The notes under the pieces are model-generated. The model was not told where the DNA came from. It was given only the letters and a program-made list of their open reading frames with translations, and did no database searches. Shown in pieces: positions 52,773-62,680 of a DNA stretch of 64,000 bases (position 1 is its first letter; each line of letters begins with the position of its first letter). Where the stretch lies: positions 181,096 through 245,095 of the forward strand of contig DASZPH010000057.1 of the NCBI GenBank assembly GCA_035550375.1. Direction: 5' to 3'. The DNA comes from DASSFG01 sp035550375 (GTDB lineage Bacteria; Planctomycetota; Planctomycetia; Pirellulales; JAICIG01). Position numbers and translations under genes: made by a program.

Positions 52773-53669
52773 CTACCGAATCCCCAACATGGCCTTGACT
52801 GCCTCACTCATCATTCCCATGTCGCGATTCTCGGCGCCCTTAACGAGTTCCGTCATATCAGGCAACGGGCACATGACGTTGCTCATGGCTTCCAATTCCT
52901 CGGCCTTGTCCGTGTTCCCACGGGCTCGCTCAATTTGAGCCAGACCGCGGAGAACCGATCCTTCAAACCGAGGGTCGGAAACTGCTCTCGCGATCGCCAA
53001 GCAGCGATTGTTCCACGCGATTGCTAGCTCTTGCTCCTGGTCGGCGATCATGCCGGCGGCGGCTGCCAGTCGGCTTGCGAACCGCCGTTTGCGTCGGTAG
53101 CGTGCCTCCAACCTTGCCATCGTCTCGAACGCCTCGATCCGTGCGGCTTGGTCTTCGGTGACGACACCGAGCACGAAGGCAGCCTCGGCGAGCAACTCTG
53201 CGTCCCCGCTCTCCTCAGCAAGCCGAACGGCCTCCGATGCCATCTCAAGTGCTTCCCGCGTTTGCCCGGCAATCGAGGCGTGATTGCCAAGATAGCGCAT
53301 TGCCTGCGCCGTAATGGCCTTATCGCCAAGCTGGCGAGCGAGGGCAAGGGCACCATTAGCTAGCTCGAACGAACGCTCGCGATCGACGGTGGCGAGTATC
53401 AAGAGCGCACGTGCCTCTCCCCTCTTGTCCGCCAATTCCGAGAAAAGCTTCAGTGCCTCTTCGGCCGCCATCTTGCGACGCTCGAAAGGGTCGTCCCCTT
53501 CTGGGCACCACTCAAGCAAGTTATCGGCAAACAGGAGGAGGGCGTTCGCGAGCCGTTCATAGGCGCGAACATTCCTCGCTGATTCGAGGCACTCGACGAG
53601 AATAGCGTGTGCCTCCTGGTACTGCTCGTTCCTTTGTGCCTCTTCAACCAGATGCAATTGGTCTAGCAT
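52773..53669 (-). CDS. TPR-like helical repeat protein
   Basis: The product has 298 residues and no signal peptide. It consists of helical hairpins with TPR-like spacing: ARAYERLANALLLFADNLLE-type helices, AEEALKLFSELADKRGEARA, LANGALALARQLGDKAITAQ, GQTREALEMASEAVRLAEES and a further pair near 225-260 (GSVLRGLAQIERARGNTDKA). Such proteins bind partner proteins and have no catalytic role. A stem-loop that looks like a terminator follows the stop, and a REP-like element lies just upstream of the start. The start lacks a clear Shine-Dalgarno. It may have been a module of a larger signalling system, but no partner is visible. Confidence 0.7.
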   Translation of the reverse strand: MLDQLHLVEEAQRNEQYQEAHAILVECLESARNVRAYERLANALLLFADNLLEWCPEGDDPFERRKMAAEEALKLFSELADKRGEARALLILATVDRERSFELANGALALARQLGDKAITAQAMRYLGNHASIAGQTREALEMASEAVRLAEESGDAELLAEAAFVLGVVTEDQAARIEAFETMARLEARYRRKRRFASRLAAAAGMIADQEQELAIAWNNRCLAIARAVSDPRFEGSVLRGLAQIERARGNTDKAEELEAMSNVMCPLPDMTELVKGAENRDMGMMSEAVKAMLGIR

Positions 53670-53672
53670 TAG

Positions 53673-53728
53673 AAGGACTAAAGGGAAGGACTAAAGGGGT
53701 CAGAACTATTTATTAAGTTTGACCCTTT
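53673..53728. repeat. REP-like element with tandem 13 bp repeats
   Basis: AAGGACTAAAGGG occurs twice head-to-tail (53673-53685 and 53686-53698). The second copy runs into an inverted repeat, AAAGGGGTCA (53693-53702) with TGACCCTTT (53720-53728), around an AT-rich loop. The GGGGTCA arm resembles a widespread REP-type palindrome linked to REP-associated transposases. No transposase gene is nearby. Confidence 0.6.
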
Positions 53729-53734
53729 ACGTGT

Positions 53735-54283
<549 letters not shown>

Positions 54284-54513
54284 GAGGTAAGAATACTGCC
54301 GACGAGCAAGCCTAGGCAACTCGCTTCGGCCGCCGGTGGTGTCCGAATAGCGTGTTGCTGGCCCAAGCGTCAGAACGTCAGCGAGGCAACGCCGTGTTCT
54401 CCCTCGCTGACGCTGCGGGTTGGTGTCACTCTGCGCACGAGCAACACACGATTACGACGCACCCGGCAGCATCAAGCCAAGGGAGGATCAACCGGCTGGA
54501 ATCCCTCGCGCAA

Positions 54514-57045
54514 TCACCGCCGAGCCCTCAGCTCACCCTGGCGCCTCGCTGAGTCAGACGCGGCGCCCTCGCCCCGCTTAAAGGTCGAAAGCCGAAGGCC
54601 GTCGCGACTAACGGTGACCTCGATCGCGCCATATTCGGCCGTGCTCAGCACTCGTGCGCCGAGGGCCTGGTAGGCCTGTTCCATCTCGGGCCGACGGTCG
54701 TTAAAGCTGCCGCTGACGACCGCCACGTCGGGGGTGCTCCAGGCGGCAAAGCCGGGCGGGTTGCTTCGTGCGCTGCCGTGATGCGGGGTGAGAAGCACGT
54801 CGCAGTGAGCGGGCGACTCGGCCAGCAGGTCGTCGATGCCCGGGCTTTCCAGGTCGCCAGTGAGCAGAATGCGCCGGCCCTGATATTCGATATTCAGCAC
54901 CAGGCTGTTGGCGTTGTCGCTGCCCAGCACGCCGTTGCGAGCCGGATGCCAGACTTCGAGCAGGCAGTCGCCGCCAACTTGTAACCGGTCGCCCGACCAC
55001 GTTTCTCGCAACGGAACCCTTGCGGCGCGGATCGCGGCCCGCAACTTCTGCATGGCGGGACCCTCGTCGAGCAGCATCGCCGGCGTGACATAGACGACCC
55101 CCACGCGGAATTTGGTCAGCAACTCGGGAACGGCGTTGTAGTGGTCGACGTCGGCGTGCGACAAAACGATCGCGTCGAGTCGGGTGACGCCGCGGTGCCA
55201 AAGGTAACTTGCCACCGATCGGGCCCCCGCCTCGGGCGATCCGAGGCGCCCGGCGTCGTAGAGCACACGTTCGCCGGCCGGCAGTTGGAGAAACACGGCG
55301 CAGCCGTGGCCAACCGACAAAAACGCACAGTCCAGCCGCGGTGCCTCGGTCCGGCCGACGATCGGCAGCAGAAAGCCGAGGGAGGCCCAACCGGCCAGGC
55401 AGCCGGCGCACCAGCGCGGCGGCGGGCAGAGCCGCGGTGCGGCGATCGCCAGCCCGAGCGCCGCGTAAAAGCCGCATAGCCACCAGAAGGGCGGCCCCGG
55501 CGCCCAGGCATGACTCCACGTCAGCGAAGCGGCGAAGTCGACGCACCAATCGATCGCCCACAGAGAAGCGTTGCAAACGGCGGCGCAGATTCCGCCCAGC
55601 GGAGGCGCCACCCAGCCCACCGCGAGCAGCAAAAAGCCGGAAATCAGCGCCGCGCTGATCGGCACCGCCAGCAGGGGTGTCAGCAAGAGGGTCGCGGGTG
55701 AAAGAAGATGGAACTGCCCTAACACCAGCGGCGCGCTGACGCCCCAGACGCAGAACGTCACGGCCGCGGCCTGGCCGCCGCGCTGAGCCCAGCGACGAGC
55801 CAGCCTGACGTGCCAGGGCCGCGTCTGGGCGATCAGCCGATCGAGCGGGTCGACGATCGGTTGCGGCGCGAAGCGGACGCCGGCCCAGGTCAAGGCAATC
55901 ACCGCCACAAAGGAGAGTTGCGGCCCGACGCGGAACAGATCGCACGGGTTCATGACGAGCACGGCCAGCGCCGCGCCCGCCAGCAGGTTCGCGGGCTGCC
56001 ATCGGCGGCGGCCCGCCAGCGCCAGGCAAACCATGAGGATGACGATTGTGGCTCGCACCGCCGGGGGCTCGGCCGCAATCACCAGCGCGTAGGCCAAGGT
56101 CACCAGCGCGACCCCGGCCAGCGCCACGCGCCGCCCGATGAAACCCAGCCGCAAGACGCCGAACAGAAACATCGACAAGATGCCGATGTGCAGGCCCGAA
56201 ATCGAAAGCAGGTGGACCGTGCCCGTCTTGGCGAACGCCGCGTTGGTCTCGTCGTCGAGCTCCTCGCGCACGCCCAGCAACAAGGCCGAAGCCAGGGCGG
56301 CCCGACGTGAGTCGATGGTCTCCCGCAGCAGCCGATCTCCGCGGCGGCGCAGGCCGTCGAAGATGCGTCCGATCGACCAGCGGCCCGCGCGCTGCTGCAC
56401 GTGAATGCACTCCACGAAATCGGCCGAAAGGCGGCTCAGTTGCCGATCGGCCCGGCAATGACGGGCAAAATCGAACTCACCGGGGTTCTGCGGCCCCGCC
56501 GGCGCGGAGAGCAGGCCGACCACCTTCAGCCGATCGCCACGTTCGACATCGGCCACGATGCCGTCGACCCAGACTTGTGCGATCCCGGCGGCAGGCCGCC
56601 ACTCGTCGCCGTCTCGCAGGGCAACGACTCGTGCGTTGAACCGGCTGCGCTCTCGGCGCGGAATCGCGGCCAGCGGATCGGGGGGCGGCGCGGGGATGTG
56701 CCGCGGACTTTCCAGCGCCACGACCTCCGCACACACGGGCTGGGACAGCTCGCTCGCGTACCGGCCGATCTCATCACGATCAAACAGGTTCCAGTGCTGA
56801 TGGTGCCAGGCCCCGCCCGTCGCAGCCAAGGCGACGCTCAGCAACGCCGTCCCCAACGCGAGGCGACTTCGCCGAGTCAGGAACCAGGCGCACCAGGCAA
56901 AGAGACCGACCGCCAGCCAGGCCGGCAGCGGCAGAGACAACTGGCGGTCGACGACGATACCCGAGGCCACCGATACCACGGCCAGCACCAAGGGCTGATA
57001 ACGGGGCGTGCGAGGTCGGGCGTTACTCGTCTCGATTGCTTCCAT
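54514..57045 (-). CDS. comEC: ComEC/Rec2-family DNA internalisation protein
   Basis: The product has 843 residues. An N-terminal domain of the DUF4131 type is followed by a soluble OB-like segment (about 100-205). The polytopic Competence domain (about 230-500) starts near VHLLSISGLHIGILSMFLFG, the family signature. A C-terminal metallo-beta-lactamase-like domain (about 565-820) has LSHADVDHYNAVPELL, LLTGDLESPGIDDLL and LLTPHHGSARSNPPG as metal-site motifs. ComEC forms the inner-membrane channel for transformation and may degrade the non-transported strand. No other competence gene is nearby. The start overlaps the preceding glycosyltransferase stop by 23 bp. Confidence 0.95.
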   Translation of the reverse strand: MEAIETSNARPRTPRYQPLVLAVVSVASGIVVDRQLSLPLPAWLAVGLFAWCAWFLTRRSRLALGTALLSVALAATGGAWHHQHWNLFDRDEIGRYASELSQPVCAEVVALESPRHIPAPPPDPLAAIPRRERSRFNARVVALRDGDEWRPAAGIAQVWVDGIVADVERGDRLKVVGLLSAPAGPQNPGEFDFARHCRADRQLSRLSADFVECIHVQQRAGRWSIGRIFDGLRRRGDRLLRETIDSRRAALASALLLGVREELDDETNAAFAKTGTVHLLSISGLHIGILSMFLFGVLRLGFIGRRVALAGVALVTLAYALVIAAEPPAVRATIVILMVCLALAGRRRWQPANLLAGAALAVLVMNPCDLFRVGPQLSFVAVIALTWAGVRFAPQPIVDPLDRLIAQTRPWHVRLARRWAQRGGQAAAVTFCVWGVSAPLVLGQFHLLSPATLLLTPLLAVPISAALISGFLLLAVGWVAPPLGGICAAVCNASLWAIDWCVDFAASLTWSHAWAPGPPFWWLCGFYAALGLAIAAPRLCPPPRWCAGCLAGWASLGFLLPIVGRTEAPRLDCAFLSVGHGCAVFLQLPAGERVLYDAGRLGSPEAGARSVASYLWHRGVTRLDAIVLSHADVDHYNAVPELLTKFRVGVVYVTPAMLLDEGPAMQKLRAAIRAARVPLRETWSGDRLQVGGDCLLEVWHPARNGVLGSDNANSLVLNIEYQGRRILLTGDLESPGIDDLLAESPAHCDVLLTPHHGSARSNPPGFAAWSTPDVAVVSGSFNDRRPEMEQAYQALGARVLSTAEYGAIEVTVSRDGLRLSTFKRGEGAASDSARRQGELRARR

Positions 57046-59245
57046 GCGACCTGGCCGCCGCGCAAACCTCGATGACGGGATAGACCTCTTGCTCCGGCAG
57101 CAAGAAGATTTCCCAGGGCACGTCCAACACGCGTTTCTGGACTAAGGCCTGGAAAAACTCCTTCGTTACAAAATCGGGAATGCCGCCGTAGTTGCCCGGC
57201 TGCCGATAGCGACGGATTTCGCGCCAGTCGACAAACACGTGCGAGATGTTCTGACGACGCAGTTCCGAGGCAATCTGGTCCGCGGGTCGGTCCTCGCAGA
57301 TCGAGGCCACGGCGCTGGCGTCGAAGACCGTGTTGTAGATCACGGGCACCTCGATGTCGAACACCTGCGCGTCTCCTACCGACAACACCCTGCAGCCCGC
57401 CGGCACGCTGGAGTTCAAAACCCGGTGCCAGCCGTTCACCCGGCCCGGATCGTTGCGGGTTCGGGCCAGGCTGACGAAATAGGAGTTGTAGGTCACTTCG
57501 TGCGACGTGACGAAGACGAAGCTTACCCCCAACCCGACCGCGAGGGTGGCGAGCGTCGCCCTTCGCCAGGCAAGCGACGTCGACCACACCGCGCCGATGC
57601 CGGCCAAGAGCGCCAGCACGGGCAGGACGGGAATCCAGAAGCGGTCGATGCGATGCGTAAAGAGCCACCACGTCGCGATCACGTAGCCGAAATAGCCGGC
57701 CAGAAGGAGGGCCGGCCAACGATAGCGGCGCACAAACAACCCGAGCGCCGCCAGCGGCACCAAGACCGGACTTAGCCAGGCGCTCTTCACGGCGACGATG
57801 ACGACGCTTTCGATCAACGGCGATAAGCCGAACTGGTGCGGCCGGTGCGCGTCCAACCAGCGGGCGTTGATCTCCGGGGTTCGCGTCTCTCCGCCGAACC
57901 AATCGTAGAGCAAGGGATAGACCGGGTTGCCGGTCAACGCCCAGTTCTTGATGAACCACAGACCGCAGCCGGCGAAGAGGGCGAGGGAATAGATGATCGC
58001 AGGTCGTCCGACGCGGCCCCGTCTCGCCGGCCCCCATCTCGCCGATCGCGCCACGACGAGCGCCGCCAAGGGGACGGCCACAAACAGCACCGCCGGATAC
58101 TTGCACGACACGGCTCCGCCCGCGCAAAACCCTGCCAAAGCCAGGCAGCCGTCGGTCACCTTCCACCGCCCCTGGCGGTCGGCGTCGCTCTGGTCATTTT
58201 CCGCGTCTTGCACTCGCCACCAAAGCAAAGCAGCGTACAGTGACAGAAGCAGGTAGAAAGCGAGTGCGCCTTCGATCAATCCGCTTGTGGAGACGACCGA
58301 AACCCAGGGAATGGACAAGTACAGCACGGCGGCGACGACGCCGGCGCCTGGCGAGGCGAATCGTCGCCCGGCCGCCAAGAGGGCGAGGGCCGTCAGGGGG
58401 GCAAAAAAGGCGATGACCGTCTTGCCGATCAGCGCGCCTAGCCACCAGTCGTCGACGAGTACCATCCCCAGCAGACTGAACATTTCGCTGCCTAAGGGCA
58501 TGTTGCCGTAAACGTTGTGCGGCAGAAACCGGATCGATCCTTGCTGAAAGAACTCCTTGGGTGCCTGGAGGTGATATTCACGAACGTCAAAATCGACCGG
58601 CGGCAGCATCGCCCCCAGCAAGATGGCCGCGACAAAAGGAGCCGCCATCCACAGCCATCGGGTCGAAATCTCGTCGTCGCGGCGGTCGGCTTGGGCGCCG
58701 CCTGTGCCGGCCGACCAGCGCGGGGGGGCTCGCCAGATCGACAGGGCGGCGAGGGCGGCGGCGGGGAGAATGAACACCCAGCGGTTGAGCATGCCCGCCA
58801 GGCCGGCAGCGAGTACGTAGAGCGATATGGCGTTCAGGCCGACGCCGCAGGAAAAGACAATTCGTTCCCACGAAGCCAGCGGCGGCACGGTCTGCGGCCA
58901 TTTCTCGGCGACCGCTGCGCGTGAGCCGAGGCCAACGGCCTCCAAAAGCAGCCGTCCCGCCAGCCAACCTGTAACGAGGATGGCCACGGCTGTCGTCAAC
59001 ACGGGCCATCGGTCGAGCAGGGCGAACGAAGGCGGAAACCCGAACCAGTTTCCGGCCGAAACTTCGGGGAGCAGCAGACGGTGAAAGAGGAGTCGGCCAC
59101 GGCTCTCGACGATCAAGCCGGGCACCTCCATATAGAGGTACAGACAGACGTAAGCCGCGGTGAACAGGAAGAAGAACGCGGCGACGGGGCCTTCGTCAGC
59201 TCGGTCCGGTGGCTTAAAAGACGTGCTGGCTGGCTTCCCCGACAT
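57023..59245 (-). CDS. GT-C-type membrane glycosyltransferase
   Basis: The product has 740 residues from ATG 59245. Longer frames upstream would add about 100 Arg-rich residues and are unlikely. About twelve hydrophobic segments are visible. The first periplasmic loop after the entry helices carries an Asp-rich element (LPPVDFDVREYHLQAPKEFF), which fits the catalytic loop of GT-C enzymes. The segment KNWALTGNPVYPLLYDWFGG is typical of planctomycete ArnT/PMT-like proteins. A soluble C-terminal domain (about 610-740) ends the protein. The overlap of its 3' end with comEC suggests coupled translation. The sugar donor is presumably polyprenyl-linked; the acceptor is unknown. Confidence 0.8.
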   Translation of the reverse strand: MSGKPASTSFKPPDRADEGPVAAFFFLFTAAYVCLYLYMEVPGLIVESRGRLLFHRLLLPEVSAGNWFGFPPSFALLDRWPVLTTAVAILVTGWLAGRLLLEAVGLGSRAAVAEKWPQTVPPLASWERIVFSCGVGLNAISLYVLAAGLAGMLNRWVFILPAAALAALSIWRAPPRWSAGTGGAQADRRDDEISTRWLWMAAPFVAAILLGAMLPPVDFDVREYHLQAPKEFFQQGSIRFLPHNVYGNMPLGSEMFSLLGMVLVDDWWLGALIGKTVIAFFAPLTALALLAAGRRFASPGAGVVAAVLYLSIPWVSVVSTSGLIEGALAFYLLLSLYAALLWWRVQDAENDQSDADRQGRWKVTDGCLALAGFCAGGAVSCKYPAVLFVAVPLAALVVARSARWGPARRGRVGRPAIIYSLALFAGCGLWFIKNWALTGNPVYPLLYDWFGGETRTPEINARWLDAHRPHQFGLSPLIESVVIVAVKSAWLSPVLVPLAALGLFVRRYRWPALLLAGYFGYVIATWWLFTHRIDRFWIPVLPVLALLAGIGAVWSTSLAWRRATLATLAVGLGVSFVFVTSHEVTYNSYFVSLARTRNDPGRVNGWHRVLNSSVPAGCRVLSVGDAQVFDIEVPVIYNTVFDASAVASICEDRPADQIASELRRQNISHVFVDWREIRRYRQPGNYGGIPDFVTKEFFQALVQKRVLDVPWEIFLLPEQEVYPVIEVCAAARSHGSNRDE

Positions 59246-59561
59246 CGGTGGAGGCTTCCCGAGAAAATGCCTGGCCCGTAGGGATTTCTGCCTCTTTTTC
59301 CGCGGCGTCAAGCTTAGCTTAGTGCGTCGGCGTGCCGCAAGTATCCGTTGACCACGGTCCGAGTTTTGCCGTATCCTTCGCCCTGCCGCGCGAACCGTCG
59401 GCGTGGTCGGTCTGTCAAGGTTTGCCGACTCTGGTCTTCGTCGGAAAAGCCCTGTTCTGTCTGCCGCTAACTCAGGGGGCCATTCGTGGCGTTTTGCTCG
59501 GCGAAAGAGGATGCTTCCGCGGAGCGAAAGCCGGCAAAGTGTTCCGCCTGACAACTTAGAT

Positions 59562-60956
59562 ATGCCACTTGTTGATATGCCGCAGAAGCACCCGGGCCAA
59601 TTCAGTCAGCGGGCACGCTGGGCCGGCGGCCAGCCGATCAGCGAGTTGATGCACCAGGCTCTGGCCCATCCGCAATTGATTTCGCTGGCGGCCGGGTTTG
59701 TCGACCAGCAGAGCCTCCCCGTCGAGGCGACCAGGCAGGCGCTCGAGGCGCTCCTCTCCGAGCCGCTGGAAGCTCGATCGGCTCTGCAGTACGGCACCAC
59801 GCCCGGCTTCGCTCCGCTGCGAGAACGTCTGCTCGCCGACCTGCTCTCCGCCGACCGCCAAACGCCGGCCGAGGCGCGGCTCTCGGCCGACCAGGTCGTG
59901 CTTACGGCCGGAAGCAACGAACTCTTGCACCTGGTGACCGACACCCTCTGCGATCCGGGCGACGTCGTTCTGTGCACCGCGCCGACCTATTTCGTCTACT
60001 CGGGCATTTTGAAGAACCTGGGGGTCCGTTCCTTCGGCGTCGCCAGCGACGGAGAAGGGCTCGTGCCCGAGGCGCTGGACGAGTGCCTTTCCCGGCTCGA
60101 CGCCGCGGGTCTGCTTGCGCGGGTCAAGGCGCTCTACATCGTGAGCTACTTCGACAACCCGCGCGGCATCTCGCTGACCGAAGAGCGCCGCGGCCCGATC
60201 GTCGACCTGGTTCGCCGATACTCCCGCCAGGCCGGGCACCCGATCTACATTATCGACGACATGGCCTACCGCGAGCTCCGCTACGAGGGTGACGACCCGC
60301 CTTCGCTGCGGCGCTACGACGAGGCGGGCGACACGGTGATCGCCACGCATACTTTCTCAAAATCGTTCTCACCCGGCCTGCGGGTTGGCTACGGCGTGAT
60401 GCCCCGGCAGGTGCTCGCGGCCGTTTGCGAGCAGAAAGGGAACATCAACTTCGGCTCGCCCAATTTCAACCAGCATCTGATCGCCAAGGTGCTCGAAGCC
60501 GGCTTGTGGGAACCGCACGTCGAACGGCTGCGGGCCGCCTATCGGCCGAAGCTGGCGGCCATGCTCTCGGCGGCTGAGGAGTATTTTGCCCCCATCGAGG
60601 GCGTTCGCTGGGTGCGGCCGCACGGCGGACTTTACGTCTGGGTCGAGTTGCCGGAAGGGATCGACGCCGGCCCGAACCGCCGCCAAAAGCTCTTTGAGCG
60701 GGCGATTGCCGAGGGGGTGCTCTACGTGCCGGGCGAGTTCTGTTTTCCGGCCGAGGGGGTCGAGCCGCGTCCGGGCACGATGCGGCTCAGCTTCGGCGTG
60801 CAGTCGTGCGAGCGCATCCGCCACGGGGTGGCCGCCCTGGCCCGCGCGATCCGTCTGACCCGCGAAGAAGGGGCGCAGGCTGGCGCAGCCGGCGCCTCCA
60901 ATGGCGCGGCTGGCTCGGCGTCGCTGAAACAGTCTCGGAAAATCGGGGACGGCTGA
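59562..60956 (+). CDS. PLP-dependent aminotransferase (class I/II, LysN/MocR-aminotransferase-like)
   Basis: The product has 464 residues from ATG 59562. ATG 59577 is a possible alternative, and neither has a strong ribosome binding site. The fold-type I pattern is complete: LTAGSNELLHLVTDTLCDPG, the aromatic stacking region APTYFVYSG, Asn in YFDNPRGISL, Asp in IIDDMAYREL, the PLP lysine in THTFSKSFSPGLRVGYG, and the Arg near the C-terminus (MRLSFGVQ). The closest match by eye is the 2-aminoadipate/aromatic aminotransferase group. The C-terminal about 25 residues are a low-complexity Ala-rich tail. Its stop overlaps the next gene's start (TGATG), so the two are translationally coupled. The physiological substrate is not clear from context. 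Confidence 0.9.
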   Translation: MPLVDMPQKHPGQFSQRARWAGGQPISELMHQALAHPQLISLAAGFVDQQSLPVEATRQALEALLSEPLEARSALQYGTTPGFAPLRERLLADLLSADRQTPAEARLSADQVVLTAGSNELLHLVTDTLCDPGDVVLCTAPTYFVYSGILKNLGVRSFGVASDGEGLVPEALDECLSRLDAAGLLARVKALYIVSYFDNPRGISLTEERRGPIVDLVRRYSRQAGHPIYIIDDMAYRELRYEGDDPPSLRRYDEAGDTVIATHTFSKSFSPGLRVGYGVMPRQVLAAVCEQKGNINFGSPNFNQHLIAKVLEAGLWEPHVERLRAAYRPKLAAMLSAAEEYFAPIEGVRWVRPHGGLYVWVELPEGIDAGPNRRQKLFERAIAEGVLYVPGEFCFPAEGVEPRPGTMRLSFGVQSCERIRHGVAALARAIRLTREEGAQAGAAGASNGAAGSASLKQSRKIGDG

Positions 60957-62107
60957 TGCGGATCATCGATCGCTACCTGCTGCGACAATTCGTGCAGGTG
61001 TTTCTGATCTGCTTTATCAGTTTTGACGGCATTTACATCGTCGCCGACGTGCTCAGCAACCTCGACGAGTTCCTGCACTACGCGGAGACGGGGGAAACGT
61101 CGCTTTGGAAAATCATCGGCGAGTTTTATTCTTACCGCTCGATCTTCATGTTCGAGCGCACCAGCAGCATGCTGACGATGATCAGCGGCATGTTCACGGT
61201 GACCTGGATCCAGCGGCACAACGAGATGACCGCCCTGACGGCGGCGGGCGTCCCGCGGGCTCGCGTGGTGCGACCCGTAATCATCGCGGCGATCGCCATC
61301 AGTCTGCTCACTTGCGCCGGCCGCGAACTGGTGATCCCGCCTCTCGCCAAGAAGCTCGACCGCGAGCCCAAGAACCTTCGCGGCGACAACGGCGAGGAGC
61401 TCCGTCCACGCTACGACAACGAGACGGACGTTCTCATGCAGGGGCGAGTCACGTTCGCCAACGAGGCCCGCATCCAGGATCCCAGCTTTATCCTACCCGA
61501 GAAGCTGAACAAATACGGCAAGCAACTCTCGGCGGCAAACGCCTACTACGAAGAGCCTCGCGGCGACCGGCCGGGGGGCTACCGGTTCAAGGGCGTAACC
61601 AGCCCGCCTCGGCTGCTGCAAAGCCACTCGCTGACGATCGACGGAAAACCGATCGTGATTACGCCGCTCGACGAGCCCCAGTGGCTGAAGAGTGACGAGT
61701 GTTTTCTGGCCAGCAACGTCAGCTTCGCGCAGCTTAACGGCGGGCACGGCTGGCGGCAGTTCTCGTCGACGCGGCAGCTCATCGAGGGACTATCGAACCC
61801 CAGCCTGGGACTGGCCGGCGAGTTCGGCGCGGACGTGCGCGTGGCGATCCACTCGCGCATGGTTCAGCCGCTGCTCGACATGACCCTTTTGTTTCTCGGC
61901 CTGCCGCTGGTGATGCACGGCACCAACCGCAACGTGTTTCTGGCGATCGGCCTGTGCGGGCTGGTGTGCACGGCCTTCATGGTGGTGGTGATGGCCTGCC
62001 AGTACCTGGGACAGATCTCGCTGATTCGTCCGGCCCTGGCGGCCTGGGCGCCTCTGATGATCTTCGTGCCCGTGGCGGTCGGAATGTACGATCGGATCGA
62101 GTACTGA
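60956..62107 (+). CDS. LptF/LptG-family permease
   Basis: The product has 383 residues. ATG 60956 overlaps the preceding stop in TGATG. MRIIDRYLLRQFVQVFLICF is the classic opening of LptF/LptG (YjgP/YjgQ) permeases. Transmembrane pairs flank a periplasmic beta-jellyroll-like region (about 120-270), and the last three helices follow (LDMTLLFLGLPLVMHGTNRN, LCGLVCTAFMVVVMACQYLG). In LPS export these form the inner-membrane channel with LptB. No lptB, lptC or second permease is adjacent, so whether this is LptF or LptG is unresolved. Coupling to an aminotransferase gene is unusual. Confidence 0.88.
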   Translation: MRIIDRYLLRQFVQVFLICFISFDGIYIVADVLSNLDEFLHYAETGETSLWKIIGEFYSYRSIFMFERTSSMLTMISGMFTVTWIQRHNEMTALTAAGVPRARVVRPVIIAAIAISLLTCAGRELVIPPLAKKLDREPKNLRGDNGEELRPRYDNETDVLMQGRVTFANEARIQDPSFILPEKLNKYGKQLSAANAYYEEPRGDRPGGYRFKGVTSPPRLLQSHSLTIDGKPIVITPLDEPQWLKSDECFLASNVSFAQLNGGHGWRQFSSTRQLIEGLSNPSLGLAGEFGADVRVAIHSRMVQPLLDMTLLFLGLPLVMHGTNRNVFLAIGLCGLVCTAFMVVVMACQYLGQISLIRPALAAWAPLMIFVPVAVGMYDRIEY

Positions 62108-62154
62108 CGATCGCGCGTCGGGCGGGGCGAGCAAGGCGCGTCCTACCCAGACGG

Positions 62155-62484
62155 TCAGTAGCGGGGAACGGCCGGATCGATGCGCTGCGACCAGGCGTCG
62201 ATTCCCCCCGCCATGCTCTGGACGGCGGCAAACCCCTGTTGCCGAAGCCATTGGGTCACGCGCAGACTGCGGCCGCCGTGATGGCAATGAACGACAATCG
62301 GCCGGTCTTTCGGCAGTTCATGCACCCGGTTTTGAATCTCGCTCATGGGCAGAAGCCGGGCCGACTCGATCTTGGCGATGGCGTATTCGTCGGCCTCGCG
62401 GCAGTCGACGAGCGCGAAGTCCTCGCCCGCGTCGAGCATCGCTTTCACGTTCTCACAGGAGATTTCCAAATCGATTTCTGGCAT
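62155..62484 (-). CDS. Single-domain rhodanese-like protein
   Basis: The product has 109 residues from ATG 62484. One rhodanese domain is visible: ALVDCREADEYAIAKIESAR at the start, RPIVVHCHHGGRSLRVTQWL with active-site Cys in a CHHGGR loop, and GFAAVQSMAGGIDAWSQRID at the end. The six-residue loop and the intact Cys support sulfurtransferase activity. Convergent with the LptF/G-type gene (47 bp between ends). Probably cytoplasmic. Confidence 0.9.
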   Translation of the reverse strand: MPEIDLEISCENVKAMLDAGEDFALVDCREADEYAIAKIESARLLPMSEIQNRVHELPKDRPIVVHCHHGGRSLRVTQWLRQQGFAAVQSMAGGIDAWSQRIDPAVPRY

Positions 62485-62680
62485 GGGGGCGTCATGGAGG
62501 CTTTGGGAGGGGAGGACCAAGGTGGGGCCATTCTAACAACTCGTGCCGCGTTCCGCTGGCCCGCGCGCGATCGCCCGCTGGGGGCCCCAGGGACTCGCCG
62601 AAACGAGAACGAGGTAGGCCAGACCGGCTGCAGGTCGTATAATTCATCGCTTGGTTTTCGTCTTTAGAGGAAGGGGATCA

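Noticed and set aside
52532..52807. Minus-strand frame between the redoxin and repeat-protein genes
   Set aside because: It overlaps the proposed terminator and the start of the neighbour, with no motif and unconvincing composition.
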